In this document: piece after piece, positions 36,674 through 46,079 of the stretch
How positions within the stretch are numbered: the first letter of the stretch is position 1
How the letters are laid out: the number at the start of each line of letters is the position of its first letter
From: Desulforegula conservatrix Mb1Pa
Lineage (GTDB): Bacteria; Desulfobacterota; Desulfobacteria; Desulfobacterales; Desulforegulaceae
Assembly (NCBI RefSeq): GCF_000426225.1
Contig: NZ_AUEY01000004.1
Coordinates: forward strand, 62,001 to 126,000
Length of the DNA: 64,000 bases
Reading direction: 5' to 3'
Translations under genes and position numbers: made by a program
Notes under the pieces: model-generated
What the model was told of the DNA's origin: nothing
Seen by the model: only the letters and a program-made list of their open reading frames with translations
Database searches by the model: none

Positions 36674-37504
36674 CTACTTCTCTTTGACCAAAAAAGGTTT
36701 CAAGGCCCTGTAATAATGTAGTCCGAAAACAGAAAGAATCTCAGATATAAAAAGCACTACTATGGGGCGTATTACATATGCTTTGGGATCGTCAATGGTT
36801 GCTGATAGACCAAAAACCATCATCAGGAACATCATAGCACCAATAATGAAAGACAATCCGGCAACAGCATGGAGGAGATTCAGAAAACCTCTGCTTTTTA
36901 GCAGTTTACGTGCTTTTTCTGCATGTTCTTCTTCAAGGTCCTGAAGAATTTTTGCTGATAGCACTATTCCGACAACAACAATAATCGCCATAAGTGTGGC
37001 AGCCAAAAAACCCATCTGACCTTCTCTTAATTTTTTTTCCATTTCGAGAACTGTTTTGCCATCTATTCCCATCTGAACCAGTTTGCCGTTTTTCCAGACA
37101 TTATAGACTCCATCAGGAACAACCTTAATGTGCTGATCCGTCTCAATATAGATGTCACTTGTACTGACAGTAATCATCGCAGGTTTTGACACGATATAAA
37201 GCAAGCCCACCAATAATAACTGTATCAGAATAACCATAATGATTTTTTGATATACAGAAGCGCCCTTTTCTGGCGCTAACTTTTTCATTGAAGGCTCTGT
37301 GATTCCATCCGACTCAAGCCTGATTGGTTTCAGTTCTGACATCTTCCTGGGAATTGCACCACATCCTGGGCACTCGCCCATTCCATTGAAACTGGTCAAT
37401 AAAGGGTCATTCTCACTCTGCGCCTTATATCCGCATTTCATACATACAGGTAAACCATTATCCATGCTGTTTCTCTTCATATAGTTGTTTATGCCATCTA
37501 TCAA
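36674..37504 (-). CDS. Membrane protein with N-terminal zinc-ribbon, unknown function
   Basis: A 276-residue protein. Near the start CMKCGYKA (about 21-28) and ECPGCGAIP (about 44-52) form a four-Cys zinc-ribbon. A helix at about 85-105 (IIMVILIQLLLVGLLYIV) is followed by a 50-residue segment likely outside the membrane, a second helix (FLAATLMAIIVVVGIVLSA), a charged linker and two more helices (LLHAVAGLSFIIGAMMFLMM, PIVVLFISEILSVFGLHYY). The listed start is TTG; the ATG at codon 14 (MDNGLPVCMKCG) is an alternative. I do not recognise a family. The layout suggests a membrane-anchored regulatory or assembly factor, but that is a guess. Confidence 0.65.
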   Translation of the reverse strand: MIDGINNYMKRNSMDNGLPVCMKCGYKAQSENDPLLTSFNGMGECPGCGAIPRKMSELKPIRLESDGITEPSMKKLAPEKGASVYQKIIMVILIQLLLVGLLYIVSKPAMITVSTSDIYIETDQHIKVVPDGVYNVWKNGKLVQMGIDGKTVLEMEKKLREGQMGFLAATLMAIIVVVGIVLSAKILQDLEEEHAEKARKLLKSRGFLNLLHAVAGLSFIIGAMMFLMMVFGLSATIDDPKAYVIRPIVVLFISEILSVFGLHYYRALKPFLVKEK

Positions 37505-37863
37505 AACTGATGCCGAGAATACTTAAACCTGAGCCAGTAAGCCTTCAACCGAATTGAATACCAGATTGGATTGCAATGACTGCACGCGGCTTGTTCAAAG
37601 ACATATCATTCTCCTATAGTTGCAAAAGATATATAGTTATGAAAGAAGACAGACAGTATCAAGGTCTCATTATAATCATCAATTGCAGTCCATTATGAAC
37701 AGTGATGTATTAAAATTAAACATATCTGATTAAACGCAAACAGGACATTGGATGGTTTTTTCTATTTCTTGCTACATTTAAAACATAGATTTTAAAACAT
37801 GAAAAGACCATTTTTTCATCAGCATAGACCTCTGTCCATATTTGTAAACAGTTTCAAACTATT
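37505..37863. other. Intergenic region with a possible short ORF
   Basis: 359 bases between two minus-strand genes. On the minus strand an ATG at 37604 follows GGAG by six bases and opens a 19-codon frame (MSLNKPRAVIAIQSGIQFG) ending in TGA at 37545, about 40 bases upstream of the zinc-ribbon gene. It could be a leader peptide or chance. The rest is A/T-rich without recognisable elements. Confidence 0.4.
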
Positions 37864-38922
37864 TCAAATTTTGTCCCTTGCCACGTCAAAGGATATCTTT
37901 GAAGTGGTTACGCTGCTTCTGCCAGTATAGACAAAAGAAACTATCCACAGAAGAAGAAGAAACACAATAACGCCCGGATCCCAGACCAGGGGAAAGGCCT
38001 TGGCGATTAGTGGCTTCATGTTAATATCAGGCCATGGTGCCACAAAAAGAAGGATGAGGATGTAAATAACAGAAACTGCGGCCATGATCTGGTATGGCGT
38101 GATTTTTTTATCGCCCCTGAAATCGGCTCTTAGAAATTCTGATGATACTCTCCAGATCTGGGAAACACCGATGCTTAGAGCAAGGGAAAGACCAAACTTT
38201 CCTTCAAGAAAAAGAAAGACGCAGGCTGCCGCGGTCAGACCAAGAACAACAGCCGACACTGCCTGGACAGGAAAGAGTTTGACACCTTCAAGCCCGGACT
38301 CATAGGATGACTTTTTGGTTTTGCCATGAAAAACCATTGAAAATGATGAAAATAGCCTGGCAACAGGAGCAGGACAGTCAGAAAGACTTTTTCCATAACA
38401 GCATCCGAAACTTATGCAGGCAAGCCTGCCAATGCTCTCTCCAAGGACGTAGGAAGTACCCATGGCTGCCATTATCGGCCATACAGGAAGCTCGGTCTGG
38501 TAACCATTTTTTCTAAGAAGAACCGAAACCGCCCAGATAATCCAGGGCGCAGAAACAATCCCGACGAATGACGCGCCTCCAATTGTAAGTGTGTGGGCCT
38601 TGCCTTCGACAATGCGGGCCACCCATTTTGCCGATGGCATGCAGACAAGAAGAAGCGTTGTTGCTAAAACCATTGCAGCTCCCGGAGTTATGGACACAGA
38701 GGCCATCAGGATAAAGGCCAGAAGAACCGCCGCAGTATAACCTGTTGCAGAAAAAAAGCCGTAAAAAGTATAATTCACTCCTGTCCAGGAATCAGGGCCA
38801 TTCTTTTTGGGGTGGGCAGTTGCCAGAAATTGCCATTCTTCACGGGGAAGCGTTCTGAAAGCCCAAGAAAAAAGAATCCCAAGCGTCACAATCAAAGCAA
38901 ATGTAAAAATTAGATTTTCCAT
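37864..38922 (-). CDS. Lgt-like prolipoprotein diacylglyceryl transferase homologue
   Basis: A 352-residue integral membrane protein. YVLGESIGRLACISFGCCYGK matches the Lgt signature (GR-x-CF-x-GCC-x-G), and SSEFLRADFRGDKK matches the later E-x-x-R-x-D motif of that family, which transfers diacylglycerol from phosphatidylglycerol to the lipobox Cys of prelipoproteins. It has extra hydrophobic segments and is longer than typical Lgt (about 260-290), so it may be a paralogue with a different acceptor rather than the housekeeping enzyme. It lies 102 bases downstream of the phosphatidylserine decarboxylase gene on the same strand, suggesting a link to phospholipid metabolism. Confidence 0.72.
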   Translation of the reverse strand: MENLIFTFALIVTLGILFSWAFRTLPREEWQFLATAHPKKNGPDSWTGVNYTFYGFFSATGYTAAVLLAFILMASVSITPGAAMVLATTLLLVCMPSAKWVARIVEGKAHTLTIGGASFVGIVSAPWIIWAVSVLLRKNGYQTELPVWPIMAAMGTSYVLGESIGRLACISFGCCYGKSLSDCPAPVARLFSSFSMVFHGKTKKSSYESGLEGVKLFPVQAVSAVVLGLTAAACVFLFLEGKFGLSLALSIGVSQIWRVSSEFLRADFRGDKKITPYQIMAAVSVIYILILLFVAPWPDINMKPLIAKAFPLVWDPGVIVFLLLLWIVSFVYTGRSSVTTSKISFDVARDKI

Positions 38923-38948
38923 TAAATTTCTCCAATAATCATCAAATC

Positions 38949-38998
38949 ACTAAAGTTTTTGCGGAGCTTTTTTAAAAAGCGACTCACCGAAGGCACAT
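38949..38998 (-). repeat. Dispersed about 50-bp repeat, copy i
   Basis: A reverse-orientation copy: ACTAAAGTTTTTGCGGAGCT, TTTTTAAAAAGCGACTCACC, GAAGGCAC. It lies between the decarboxylase and Lgt-like genes. Confidence 0.8.
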
Positions 38999-39023
38999 TC
39001 CTCAGCCTTAAGCCAAAACCACT

Positions 39024-40022
39024 TTATTTTATTGCCACAGCTATTTCAGACCTTACCCTGACATCTGTTTCCACAAGAGGCTGCCTGAAGCCGATGGAAA
39101 AACGGCTTTGCACACCAGGCCTGAAAAGGTTTGCTATTATGTCGTCAGAAAATCTGATTCTGCCTTTTTCAAAAAGAAGTATGTCAGTGGAGCTTCCCGG
39201 ACGAAAAAGGCTCTTTGGACAGCCTTTTTTCACATAAAGCCCTGACGTCACAGGCGTTGGAGAATCATATCCTTCCTCGCTGTAACACTGGACAACATCT
39301 CCTATCATGAGGGCCACAACTTCGATCATGGCAACAATCCCGACTCCGCTTCCGGCTTCGACATCTGTGTCGATCAAGGTAACAAAGCGCCTGTTTTTTG
39401 AATAAGGCGTGACCATTGAAACGATGGCGCAGGGATTACACGAATGAAAACCACCGTCTATTTCATAGAAATCCAGAATCCTTCCTGAAACCGGCATGTG
39501 ATTATAATGATATTTGTCCGGTGTCAGCCTGAATACGGCAAAATCACCATCGGCAAATCTCTCTGCCCAGATGCTTTTACCCATAAGTTCTCCGACAGTG
39601 AAAAACTTATCCTTAATAAATATATCTTCGGTCTCGAGAAGCGATCCGGTAATCACCCTGCTGTCTGCCGGAGAAACGATTGAGTCATGATTTTCTGGCA
39701 TGGGTCTTGTTTCGCAGTATCTAATTTTTCTTTCAAAGAGTTTTCTGGCTGAATCAAAGTAGCCTGGATCTTCAAGACATTCAGGAAGGTCTATTCCGAG
39801 CTTTTTTGCCATCTGCCCGGCCTGTCTCCTGCCCAAAAACGGAAAGTCATAATTGAATTTGGCTATGAAATCAGAGTATCCGGGAGAGGTAATCATTCTG
39901 AACATCTTCTCTGATTTTTCCCTTACAGGCGAGTAAAGAAAGCGAACAATAGCATCCGCAGCCAGTTTTTCCATGACAGCCCCGCCTGTATGTCTGTCAA
40001 TATAGTAATGATGATAATTCAT
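39024..40022 (-). CDS. Phosphatidylserine decarboxylase family protein
   Basis: A 332-residue protein starting MNYHHYYIDRHTGG at the ATG 40022, preceded by AGGAG. An N-terminal helical part (about 1-105) leads into the decarboxylase domain: IVSPADSRVI (the Asp of the catalytic triad), DKYHYNHMPVSGRILDF (the His), and FRPGSSTDILLFEKGRI, where the usual LGST self-cleavage motif reads PGSS. Cleavage at Gly-Ser would make the pyruvoyl group that converts phosphatidylserine to phosphatidylethanolamine. The long N-terminus resembles the eukaryotic-like PSD branch. A frame extension to 40112 overlaps the upstream gene and is not needed. It follows a large unknown gene after 43 bases. Confidence 0.85.
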   Translation of the reverse strand: MNYHHYYIDRHTGGAVMEKLAADAIVRFLYSPVREKSEKMFRMITSPGYSDFIAKFNYDFPFLGRRQAGQMAKKLGIDLPECLEDPGYFDSARKLFERKIRYCETRPMPENHDSIVSPADSRVITGSLLETEDIFIKDKFFTVGELMGKSIWAERFADGDFAVFRLTPDKYHYNHMPVSGRILDFYEIDGGFHSCNPCAIVSMVTPYSKNRRFVTLIDTDVEAGSGVGIVAMIEVVALMIGDVVQCYSEEGYDSPTPVTSGLYVKKGCPKSLFRPGSSTDILLFEKGRIRFSDDIIANLFRPGVQSRFSIGFRQPLVETDVRVRSEIAVAIK

Positions 40023-40065
40023 GTTTTTTTGTTTTCTCCTGATGGTGCATAGTGCATTTCGGCAT

Positions 40066-42465
40066 TTACCATGAAATCTGGTGCTTTGATCTGTCTGCCT
40101 GGATGGACACAAGAACGATGTGAATCTGTTTCATGATTTGATCAGCGTCCGCCTTTCCTGAAAAGACCCTGTCCCTTGTTTCTTCATAAAACGCTCCTAT
40201 GCTGCATTTTCCTTCTGTTATCCCTGAAAGCGAGGCCTGCATGGAGCTATCTCGATATCCTGCCCACATCTCAAGACGCCTGATATCATCATCCATGAAC
40301 TCGATTGCCTCTGAAATATGCTTATTGAAAAGCCCTTCCCTGAAATATTCCTCGGCATTGCGGTTGAACGTGTCTGCGTCCACAGACACAGGATTTTTTA
40401 TGCCTGACGACGAACAAATCCCATTTACGAGCTTTTCAGAAACAGAGTCGCCGGAAATCCTTCTTTCAAGATCTCCCATAAGACCTGTGAACCCGAACAT
40501 CTCTATCAAATCAGCTCCGTCTTTTTTTATGATGTTCACAAGCGCCTTGAGATAATCCTTCATGCCTATCACCCAGAAACCGGGATAGTTCTTCGACTCC
40601 CTGATTTTTGGTATCTCCTTTAGAATTTTTGACAAAAAAGGGCTGGTTTTCTTGCGGCTTACAAAAAAACATGGATTCCCAAGAGCCTGGGCAAAAAATA
40701 TCTGGCGACGCTCGCTTTCCATAAAAGGCTTGTCCGGAATGGATTCGTGATCTATCTCACCTTTGAGAATATAGCTGAAAGTCAGGGCAGTAAGGAGCAT
40801 CTGAAGATTAACAGCTGAGGTCATATCGTTTTTCACGCTTTCAAAAAGACTGTAATGACGCCCCTCAAAACCTGAAAACCCCATCTGGCTGAAAAGTCTC
40901 TGGCGTACTGGAAGGTACATCGGCATTCTTGTGTCAAAAACACCAAGATCCATCAGATCTTTTTTAAGCCTTTCATTGTTGCCCTGGCCGCCGTCAAGGG
41001 CCGGGCTGCTCATGGTGCTTTTAAGAGCGCAAAGGTAATCTATGATCCTGAAATCAGGCACAAGGTCGCCCTTGATATGAAGCAGTTTCTTGAGCATTCT
41101 GTCCAGCCATACCGGGCCGAACGGAGTAATCGATCTGCCCATGAATCTTAGTCCGGCCTTGCGTTTCCATTCTCTCCAGATCATTCTGAGGTGAATATCC
41201 TCAAGTTCATGGGGAAGAAAGCCAAGTGCCTGCTCAGGATGAAAATCCTCAAAATCCATTCTGCAAGGCGAGCCGCTAAGCACGCATGTAAAAATCGGCA
41301 GAAAATACTCGAACATCTTTATGGAAAGATCCCCGTAGTATTTCTCCATGCCGCCTTCGAAACCAGTCCCCTTGTCCTTGCATAGCCGGGTGAGTTTCAG
41401 GCTTCCAAGGCTGACATGCGTTCCGTTGTTCGCAAGGCTGATATTTGAGGTATTTGGTAGAACCGCAAGATTTGACTGGATTATTCCCGAATCTTTAAGC
41501 CTTGATATGGTGTTCAACTGGCTTCTTGAAAGCACCTGATGGCACAGAATCATGTACTTGTGTTTTTCTTCGCCCCTGTCCCAACCTGAAAGGCAGGGAC
41601 TCATAAAAATTTCCCTGTAAAAGGAATCAGTAACCAGACTGTTCAGTTTTTTCTGACGAACCGGAGGATGCGGTGAAAAATAGACTTTCACTTCCTGTCC
41701 GTTTTCCTCAAGCCCGAATCTTTTTCCTGCATAAAGTGTCAGAAGATGGGTCAGAAGAAAGCGTTTCAGGGTTTCACGAGCCACTTCCTCTCCGTGGGAA
41801 TGGGTTTTTCTGAGCCATGACGGATAGAATGAAAATGTTTCTGGGGAAGTGTTGTCGCTCAAAAAATGATCCATGGCGCTCTTGCCAGCAACCCTTACAG
41901 TCGCGTGTGCGAGAGGAGTTCTGCCTATGCTGTCTGCAATGGCGAGTTTCAAAAGATAGCTGACAGGCACCCTGAGCCATGTTTCGCCATTCTTTTCGAA
42001 AAAAAATCTGTCAGAATCATCACGCCTACCAAGATCCGGCTCTTTTTTGTCCTTCAGAAGATCCTCGCCTAAGATGAGCCTTGCGTAACCTGACAATCGT
42101 GACATTGGAAATCTTACCCAGCTGTGCTCCCAAACCCGTGACGAGTTTCCTGAAAGGAATTCCTCCAGCTCCTCGGCTCTGGCTGTGGGCATGTCATCCT
42201 GGAGGGCCTGCTCCCGAATATTTTTATAATAATTTGAGTTTTTGATGAATAGAGGGAGGTCGCAATCATCCGGAGAGCCCTTTACAACAACCTGAAGCTC
42301 GTTTTCGGTTCCGGCCGTAACATCTCCATTTCCAAAGGGCAAATTTGCAAGAAGGTTATTTGCATCCCCGGATATTCCAAGAATATTTCTGAATTTCTCA
42401 AGTCTGCATTCCGGGGTAACAGCGGCTCTTGAAGCTTTTTGATCAGTATCCCAGGCCGTAATCAT
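40066..42465 (-). CDS. Large protein of unknown function, upstream of the decarboxylase gene
   Basis: A 799-residue protein with no signal peptide and no convincing membrane helix, so likely cytoplasmic. The N-terminal half includes VWEHSWVRFPMSRLSGYARL, WLRVPVSYLLKLAIADSIGR, FLLTHLLTLYAGKRFGL and KYMILCHQVLSRSQLNTISR; the middle has LAVLPNTSNISLANNGTHVS, GRSITPFGPVWLDRMLKKL and TSAVNLQMLLTALTFSYILK; the end is helical and charged. I do not recognise a family. His, Asn and Arg in short conserved-looking clusters suggest an enzyme rather than a scaffold. Its stop lies 43 bases before the decarboxylase start on the same strand, so the two probably form an operon with the Lgt-like gene. Confidence 0.7.
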   Translation of the reverse strand: MITAWDTDQKASRAAVTPECRLEKFRNILGISGDANNLLANLPFGNGDVTAGTENELQVVVKGSPDDCDLPLFIKNSNYYKNIREQALQDDMPTARAEELEEFLSGNSSRVWEHSWVRFPMSRLSGYARLILGEDLLKDKKEPDLGRRDDSDRFFFEKNGETWLRVPVSYLLKLAIADSIGRTPLAHATVRVAGKSAMDHFLSDNTSPETFSFYPSWLRKTHSHGEEVARETLKRFLLTHLLTLYAGKRFGLEENGQEVKVYFSPHPPVRQKKLNSLVTDSFYREIFMSPCLSGWDRGEEKHKYMILCHQVLSRSQLNTISRLKDSGIIQSNLAVLPNTSNISLANNGTHVSLGSLKLTRLCKDKGTGFEGGMEKYYGDLSIKMFEYFLPIFTCVLSGSPCRMDFEDFHPEQALGFLPHELEDIHLRMIWREWKRKAGLRFMGRSITPFGPVWLDRMLKKLLHIKGDLVPDFRIIDYLCALKSTMSSPALDGGQGNNERLKKDLMDLGVFDTRMPMYLPVRQRLFSQMGFSGFEGRHYSLFESVKNDMTSAVNLQMLLTALTFSYILKGEIDHESIPDKPFMESERRQIFFAQALGNPCFFVSRKKTSPFLSKILKEIPKIRESKNYPGFWVIGMKDYLKALVNIIKKDGADLIEMFGFTGLMGDLERRISGDSVSEKLVNGICSSSGIKNPVSVDADTFNRNAEEYFREGLFNKHISEAIEFMDDDIRRLEMWAGYRDSSMQASLSGITEGKCSIGAFYEETRDRVFSGKADADQIMKQIHIVLVSIQADRSKHQISW

Positions 42466-42560
42466 TTTCCTCCTTATTGATTATTATGGTCTGGGAGCAG
42501 CTTAGATGTGAATTGTTCTGATTTTGTTATGATAAAATGAGTAGTGTGTTGAGGCCTCCT

Positions 42561-43697
42561 CTAAAAACGAATACTTGCGGAATCAATATACTCGGGCTTT
42601 TTCCCCATTCGTTTTTCAATCAGCTTCATATGCTGATAATCATCCTCGGATAAAAGAGTCACTGCAACTCCTTTCATGCCCGCCCTTCCTGTACGCCCTA
42701 TGCGGTGGATATAATCAGCTGCGGATCTTGGAAGCTCATAATTAACGACATATGGTAGCTGTTCAATATCAAGCCCCCTTGAAGCAAGATCCGTCGCCAC
42801 AAGCACCCTGGTTTTTCCCTGTTTGAAACGGGTTAAAGCTCCGTTGCGCGCGCCCTGACTTTTATCTCCATGCAATGCTTCAGCGCTTATTCCGTTTGTT
42901 ATAAGTTTTCTTGTAACATTATCCGCCCTCCGCTTTGAGGACACAAAAACAAGAACCTGAGTCCATCCTCCATTTTTTATCATATGGCGGAGAAGCAGGC
43001 CTTTGCTGTTCTGATCGACAGTATAGACAATCTGTTCAACAGGTTCAGGAGGAGTTTCAGGTTCTTCGATACCTATTTTCACGGCCTCTTTTAAAAAATC
43101 CATGCCTGGAATTTCAATCTTGCTTCCAAGTGTTGCTGAAAACAGGAGATTCTGTCTTTTGGAAGGAAGCATCCCGAGGATAATAGCGAGTTCGTCCTTG
43201 AATCCGAGGTCGAGCATCCTGTCTGCTTCATCGAGAACCAGGGTTTCTACATGAGAAAGCCTGGCAGCGTTATTATTCACAACATCAATTAACCTGCCCG
43301 GTGTTGCGACAAGAATATCCGCGCCAGTGCTGACGCTTTTCAATTGAGGATTTATAGAAACGCCTCCATGAACAGCCGTAATCTTAATTTTTTCAGGGAT
43401 ATAACGGCAGAATACCTTTGCAGCCTCGGCCACCTGCAGAGCAAGTTCCCTTGTCGGAACGAGTACAAGAACCCGCACCGATGATGATTTGACAGCTTTT
43501 TGTTCAGACAGGCGCTGCAAAAGCGGAAGCAAAAAAGCCGCAGTCTTTCCGGAACCTGTCTGAACCGCCACTGCAAGGTCTTTTCCTGCAAGAATCACAG
43601 GAATGGCATCTCTCTGGATCGGAAAGAGTTCCTTGTAGCCGAGTTCATCTGCGGCAAGGCAAAGGCCGCCAGACAAGCCTGAAGACTGTAATGACAA
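42561..43697 (-). CDS. DEAD-box RNA helicase, RhlE-like
   Basis: A 378-residue ATP-dependent RNA helicase. Motifs in order: Q (ELFPIQRDAIPVIL), I (AVQTGSGKTAAF), Ia (LVPTRELALQ), Ib (TPGRLID), II (VLDEADRMLD), III (FSATLG), IV (VLVFVSSKR), V (VATDLASRGLDIEQLP) and VI (YIHRIGRTGRAG). The protein stops soon after the core, without the basic tail of many RhlE proteins. The start is weak: TTG at 43697, while the frame stays open about 18 codons further with no ATG; the N-terminus is therefore uncertain. It would act in ribosome assembly or RNA turnover. Confidence 0.9.
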   Translation of the reverse strand: MSLQSSGLSGGLCLAADELGYKELFPIQRDAIPVILAGKDLAVAVQTGSGKTAAFLLPLLQRLSEQKAVKSSSVRVLVLVPTRELALQVAEAAKVFCRYIPEKIKITAVHGGVSINPQLKSVSTGADILVATPGRLIDVVNNNAARLSHVETLVLDEADRMLDLGFKDELAIILGMLPSKRQNLLFSATLGSKIEIPGMDFLKEAVKIGIEEPETPPEPVEQIVYTVDQNSKGLLLRHMIKNGGWTQVLVFVSSKRRADNVTRKLITNGISAEALHGDKSQGARNGALTRFKQGKTRVLVATDLASRGLDIEQLPYVVNYELPRSAADYIHRIGRTGRAGMKGVAVTLLSEDDYQHMKLIEKRMGKKPEYIDSASIRF

Positions 43698-43837
43698 ATC
43701 ATTATCCGCAGATTGATTTGGAAAAGATGTTTGAGTCTTAATAAGAATAATTCCTTCCGGGATTTATCAGAGCAGAAATGAATAATGATTTGAAACGGCT
43801 TCTTTCATTACACAGGTTAAGCAAAAAGTTCAGCGCC

Positions 43838-44092
43838 CTACCCTTCGATATTTTGAACGGGTTTAGAACCCTTACGCTTGACCATCTGGACATATAAACG
43901 CTCAACTTTGGTTCTGGCCCAGGGAGTTCGTCTCAAAAATTTCAGGCTTGACATGATGGATGGATTCTCCTCAAAACAGCGGACATGAACTTTTTCAGCC
44001 AGGGCCTCCCATCCGTAATTCTCATGCAGATCTGTAATTATCCGCTCAAGAGTTACACCCTGGAGAGGATCCTTGCTTTTTACTTCTGTCAT
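43838..44092 (-). CDS. VF530/DUF2132-family small protein
   Basis: An 84-residue protein. DPLQGVTLERIITDLHENYGWEALAEKV, CFEENPSIMSSLKFLRRTPWAR and KVERLYVQM are the characteristic blocks of the VF530 (DUF2132) family, small helical proteins proposed to bind DNA. The match runs the whole length. AGGGAATATG gives a reasonable ribosome site before the ATG at 44092. It stands alone between the helicase gene and a divergent flavoprotein gene. Cellular role unknown. Confidence 0.85.
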   Translation of the reverse strand: MTEVKSKDPLQGVTLERIITDLHENYGWEALAEKVHVRCFEENPSIMSSLKFLRRTPWARTKVERLYVQMVKRKGSKPVQNIEG

Positions 44093-44417
44093 ATTCCCTT
44101 TCCCGAATCACAAATATTGTGTTCACAGGTATTGTTCAGGTTTTGGCAAACTTCATTTATAATTGCCTGAGTTCTACAGCCATAAATGCGCCTTGTCAAC
44201 GAGGACAAAGACTGTCCTGTCAGTATATTTAGCACCATTTAATTGACGCCGCTGTTTATAGAATATCCATCATTGGCAAAATAAATTCTGATTTTCATCA
44301 TTTTGCTTTTCCTCGGCAAGAGAGACGGTTAGGATTGCATTCCTTACTGGAATCAAGCGAGAAAACGGTAGTTGGCATCATAATAGAGAATTGTTTAAAT
44401 AATTTCAGGAGCTTTCT
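44093..44417. other. Divergent intergenic region
   Basis: 325 bases between the VF530 gene (minus) and the COG2509 gene (plus). It contains A/T-rich stretches and AGGAGCTTTC directly before the TTG start of the plus-strand gene. No repeat copy, hairpin or RNA gene was recognised. Confidence 0.45.
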
Positions 44418-46022
44418 TTGGATCTTATAATCAGAAATTTGCGTATTCCCATAGAAAAAGACGGGATGGATGAATATATAAAGGCCGCTTCTGAAAAGCT
44501 GCAATTAAACCCAGATAATATTGCAATCTCGAAAATCCTGAGTAAATCACTTGATTCCAGCAACCATGAACAATTCTATTATATTATCTCTTTCGTCGTA
44601 AATATTTCAGGCAGTTTCGAGAACAAGCAAAACCTTCCTGTATACACAGAACAACCGGAAGCGATCAGAAAGACAAACATAAAGGACAGACCGATAATAA
44701 TTGGTTTTGGCCCGGCAGGAATGTTTGCTGCCATAGAACTCATCGATTATGGAATCAAACCATTAATCTTTGAAAGAGGCAAAAATATAGAAGAGCGCTC
44801 CATTGATGTTCAAAGATTTATTCAAGACAGGGAATTAGACCCGGAATCGAATATCCAGTTCGGCGAAGGCGGAGCAGGTTCATATTCGGACGGCAAGCTG
44901 TTTTCCAGAAGAAATAACAATACGAGCCATGTGAATCGGGTATTAAATACCTTTATAAAATTTGGAGCGCCCGAAGAAATTGCCTACATCAGCAAGCCCC
45001 ATCTTGGCACTGATGTGCTTTGTTCAATAGTCGGCAATATAAGACGCTATATCCTTGAAAGAGGCGGCGAGATATTTTTTGACTCAAAAATGACGGATAT
45101 CCTGATCTCGGATGGCAAGGCTTCGGGCGTAATCATAAATGGAGAAAATGAATATCTATCTTCAGGTATTTTTATCGCACTCGGTCATTCTGCCCGGGAT
45201 ACTTTTGAGATGATGCATAAAAAAGGTATCGCAATTGAGCAGAAACCCATTTCAGTTGGTGTGAGAATCGAGCATCCTGTCGACACCATCAACCTTATCA
45301 GATACGGCAATAAATATAAGAACTTCAAAGGTTTGGGAGCAGCCACATATTCTTTGAATTACACGAACCGGAAGATCAGGAGGGGAGTATATACTTTCTG
45401 CATGTGCCCGGGAGGCGAGGTAATCAATGCTTCATCAGAACAAGGCATGATGGTTGTAAATGGGATGAGTTATTCTCAGAGATCTTCGGCATTTTCAAAT
45501 TCTGCAATGATTGTAACCTGCCATACGGACGATTATGAATCAACCTGCCCATTGGCAGGTATAGAATTCCAAAAGAGTATCGAAAGAAAGGCCTTTAAAG
45601 CAGGAGGAGGAAGATGGGAGGTGCCTGCCCAGAATCTTATGGATTTTTTAGAAGGGAAAAATTCAGCCGCTTTAAATGATAATTCATACAAGATGGGCGC
45701 TGTTCCAGCTGATATGAAAGACATTTTCCCTGAATTCATAATCAATGAGCTGCTGGCCGCGTTTGAAAAATGGAAAGAAGAAGTTCCTTTGTTTATTTCG
45801 AATCAGGCCATATTATTAGGCGCTGAAACTAGAGCCTCATCTCCGGTGCTGATCAAACGCAATGAAAAATTTGAATCTGTAAACACAAAGAACATATATC
45901 CGATAGGCGAAGGTTCGGGTTATACTGGAGGCATAACAAGCTCTGCGGCAGATGCTGTAAAGGCTGTGGAAGCGTATATATCTAAAATCAATGAAAAACT
46001 GTCGATAACTCACATTGCATAA
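44418..46022 (+). CDS. FAD-dependent oxidoreductase, COG2509 family
   Basis: A 534-residue flavoprotein. The first 90 residues are a small domain (LIIRNLRIPIEKDGMDEYIK). An FAD-binding Rossmann motif follows (PIIIGFGPAGMFAAIELIDYG), then IEERSIDVQRF, IQFGEGGAGSYSDGKLFSR and a C-terminal YPIGEGSGYTGGITSSAADA that closes the FAD site. This is the pattern of uncharacterised COG2509 dehydrogenases, close to the HI0933/geranylgeranyl-reductase-like flavoproteins. The start is TTG at 44418, with AGGAG seven bases ahead. It is monocistronic. The substrate is unknown. Confidence 0.85.
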   Translation: MDLIIRNLRIPIEKDGMDEYIKAASEKLQLNPDNIAISKILSKSLDSSNHEQFYYIISFVVNISGSFENKQNLPVYTEQPEAIRKTNIKDRPIIIGFGPAGMFAAIELIDYGIKPLIFERGKNIEERSIDVQRFIQDRELDPESNIQFGEGGAGSYSDGKLFSRRNNNTSHVNRVLNTFIKFGAPEEIAYISKPHLGTDVLCSIVGNIRRYILERGGEIFFDSKMTDILISDGKASGVIINGENEYLSSGIFIALGHSARDTFEMMHKKGIAIEQKPISVGVRIEHPVDTINLIRYGNKYKNFKGLGAATYSLNYTNRKIRRGVYTFCMCPGGEVINASSEQGMMVVNGMSYSQRSSAFSNSAMIVTCHTDDYESTCPLAGIEFQKSIERKAFKAGGGRWEVPAQNLMDFLEGKNSAALNDNSYKMGAVPADMKDIFPEFIINELLAAFEKWKEEVPLFISNQAILLGAETRASSPVLIKRNEKFESVNTKNIYPIGEGSGYTGGITSSAADAVKAVEAYISKINEKLSITHIA

Positions 46023-46079
46023 AGTCTCAAAAAAGACGGAACACATGAAAAGATAGCCTGTTTTTTTTCTTATCTGCAA

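Noticed and set aside
40023-40112. 30-codon N-terminal extension of the decarboxylase
   Set aside because: It overlaps the end of the upstream gene and contains no family sequence; the ATG at 40022 has AGGAG ahead.
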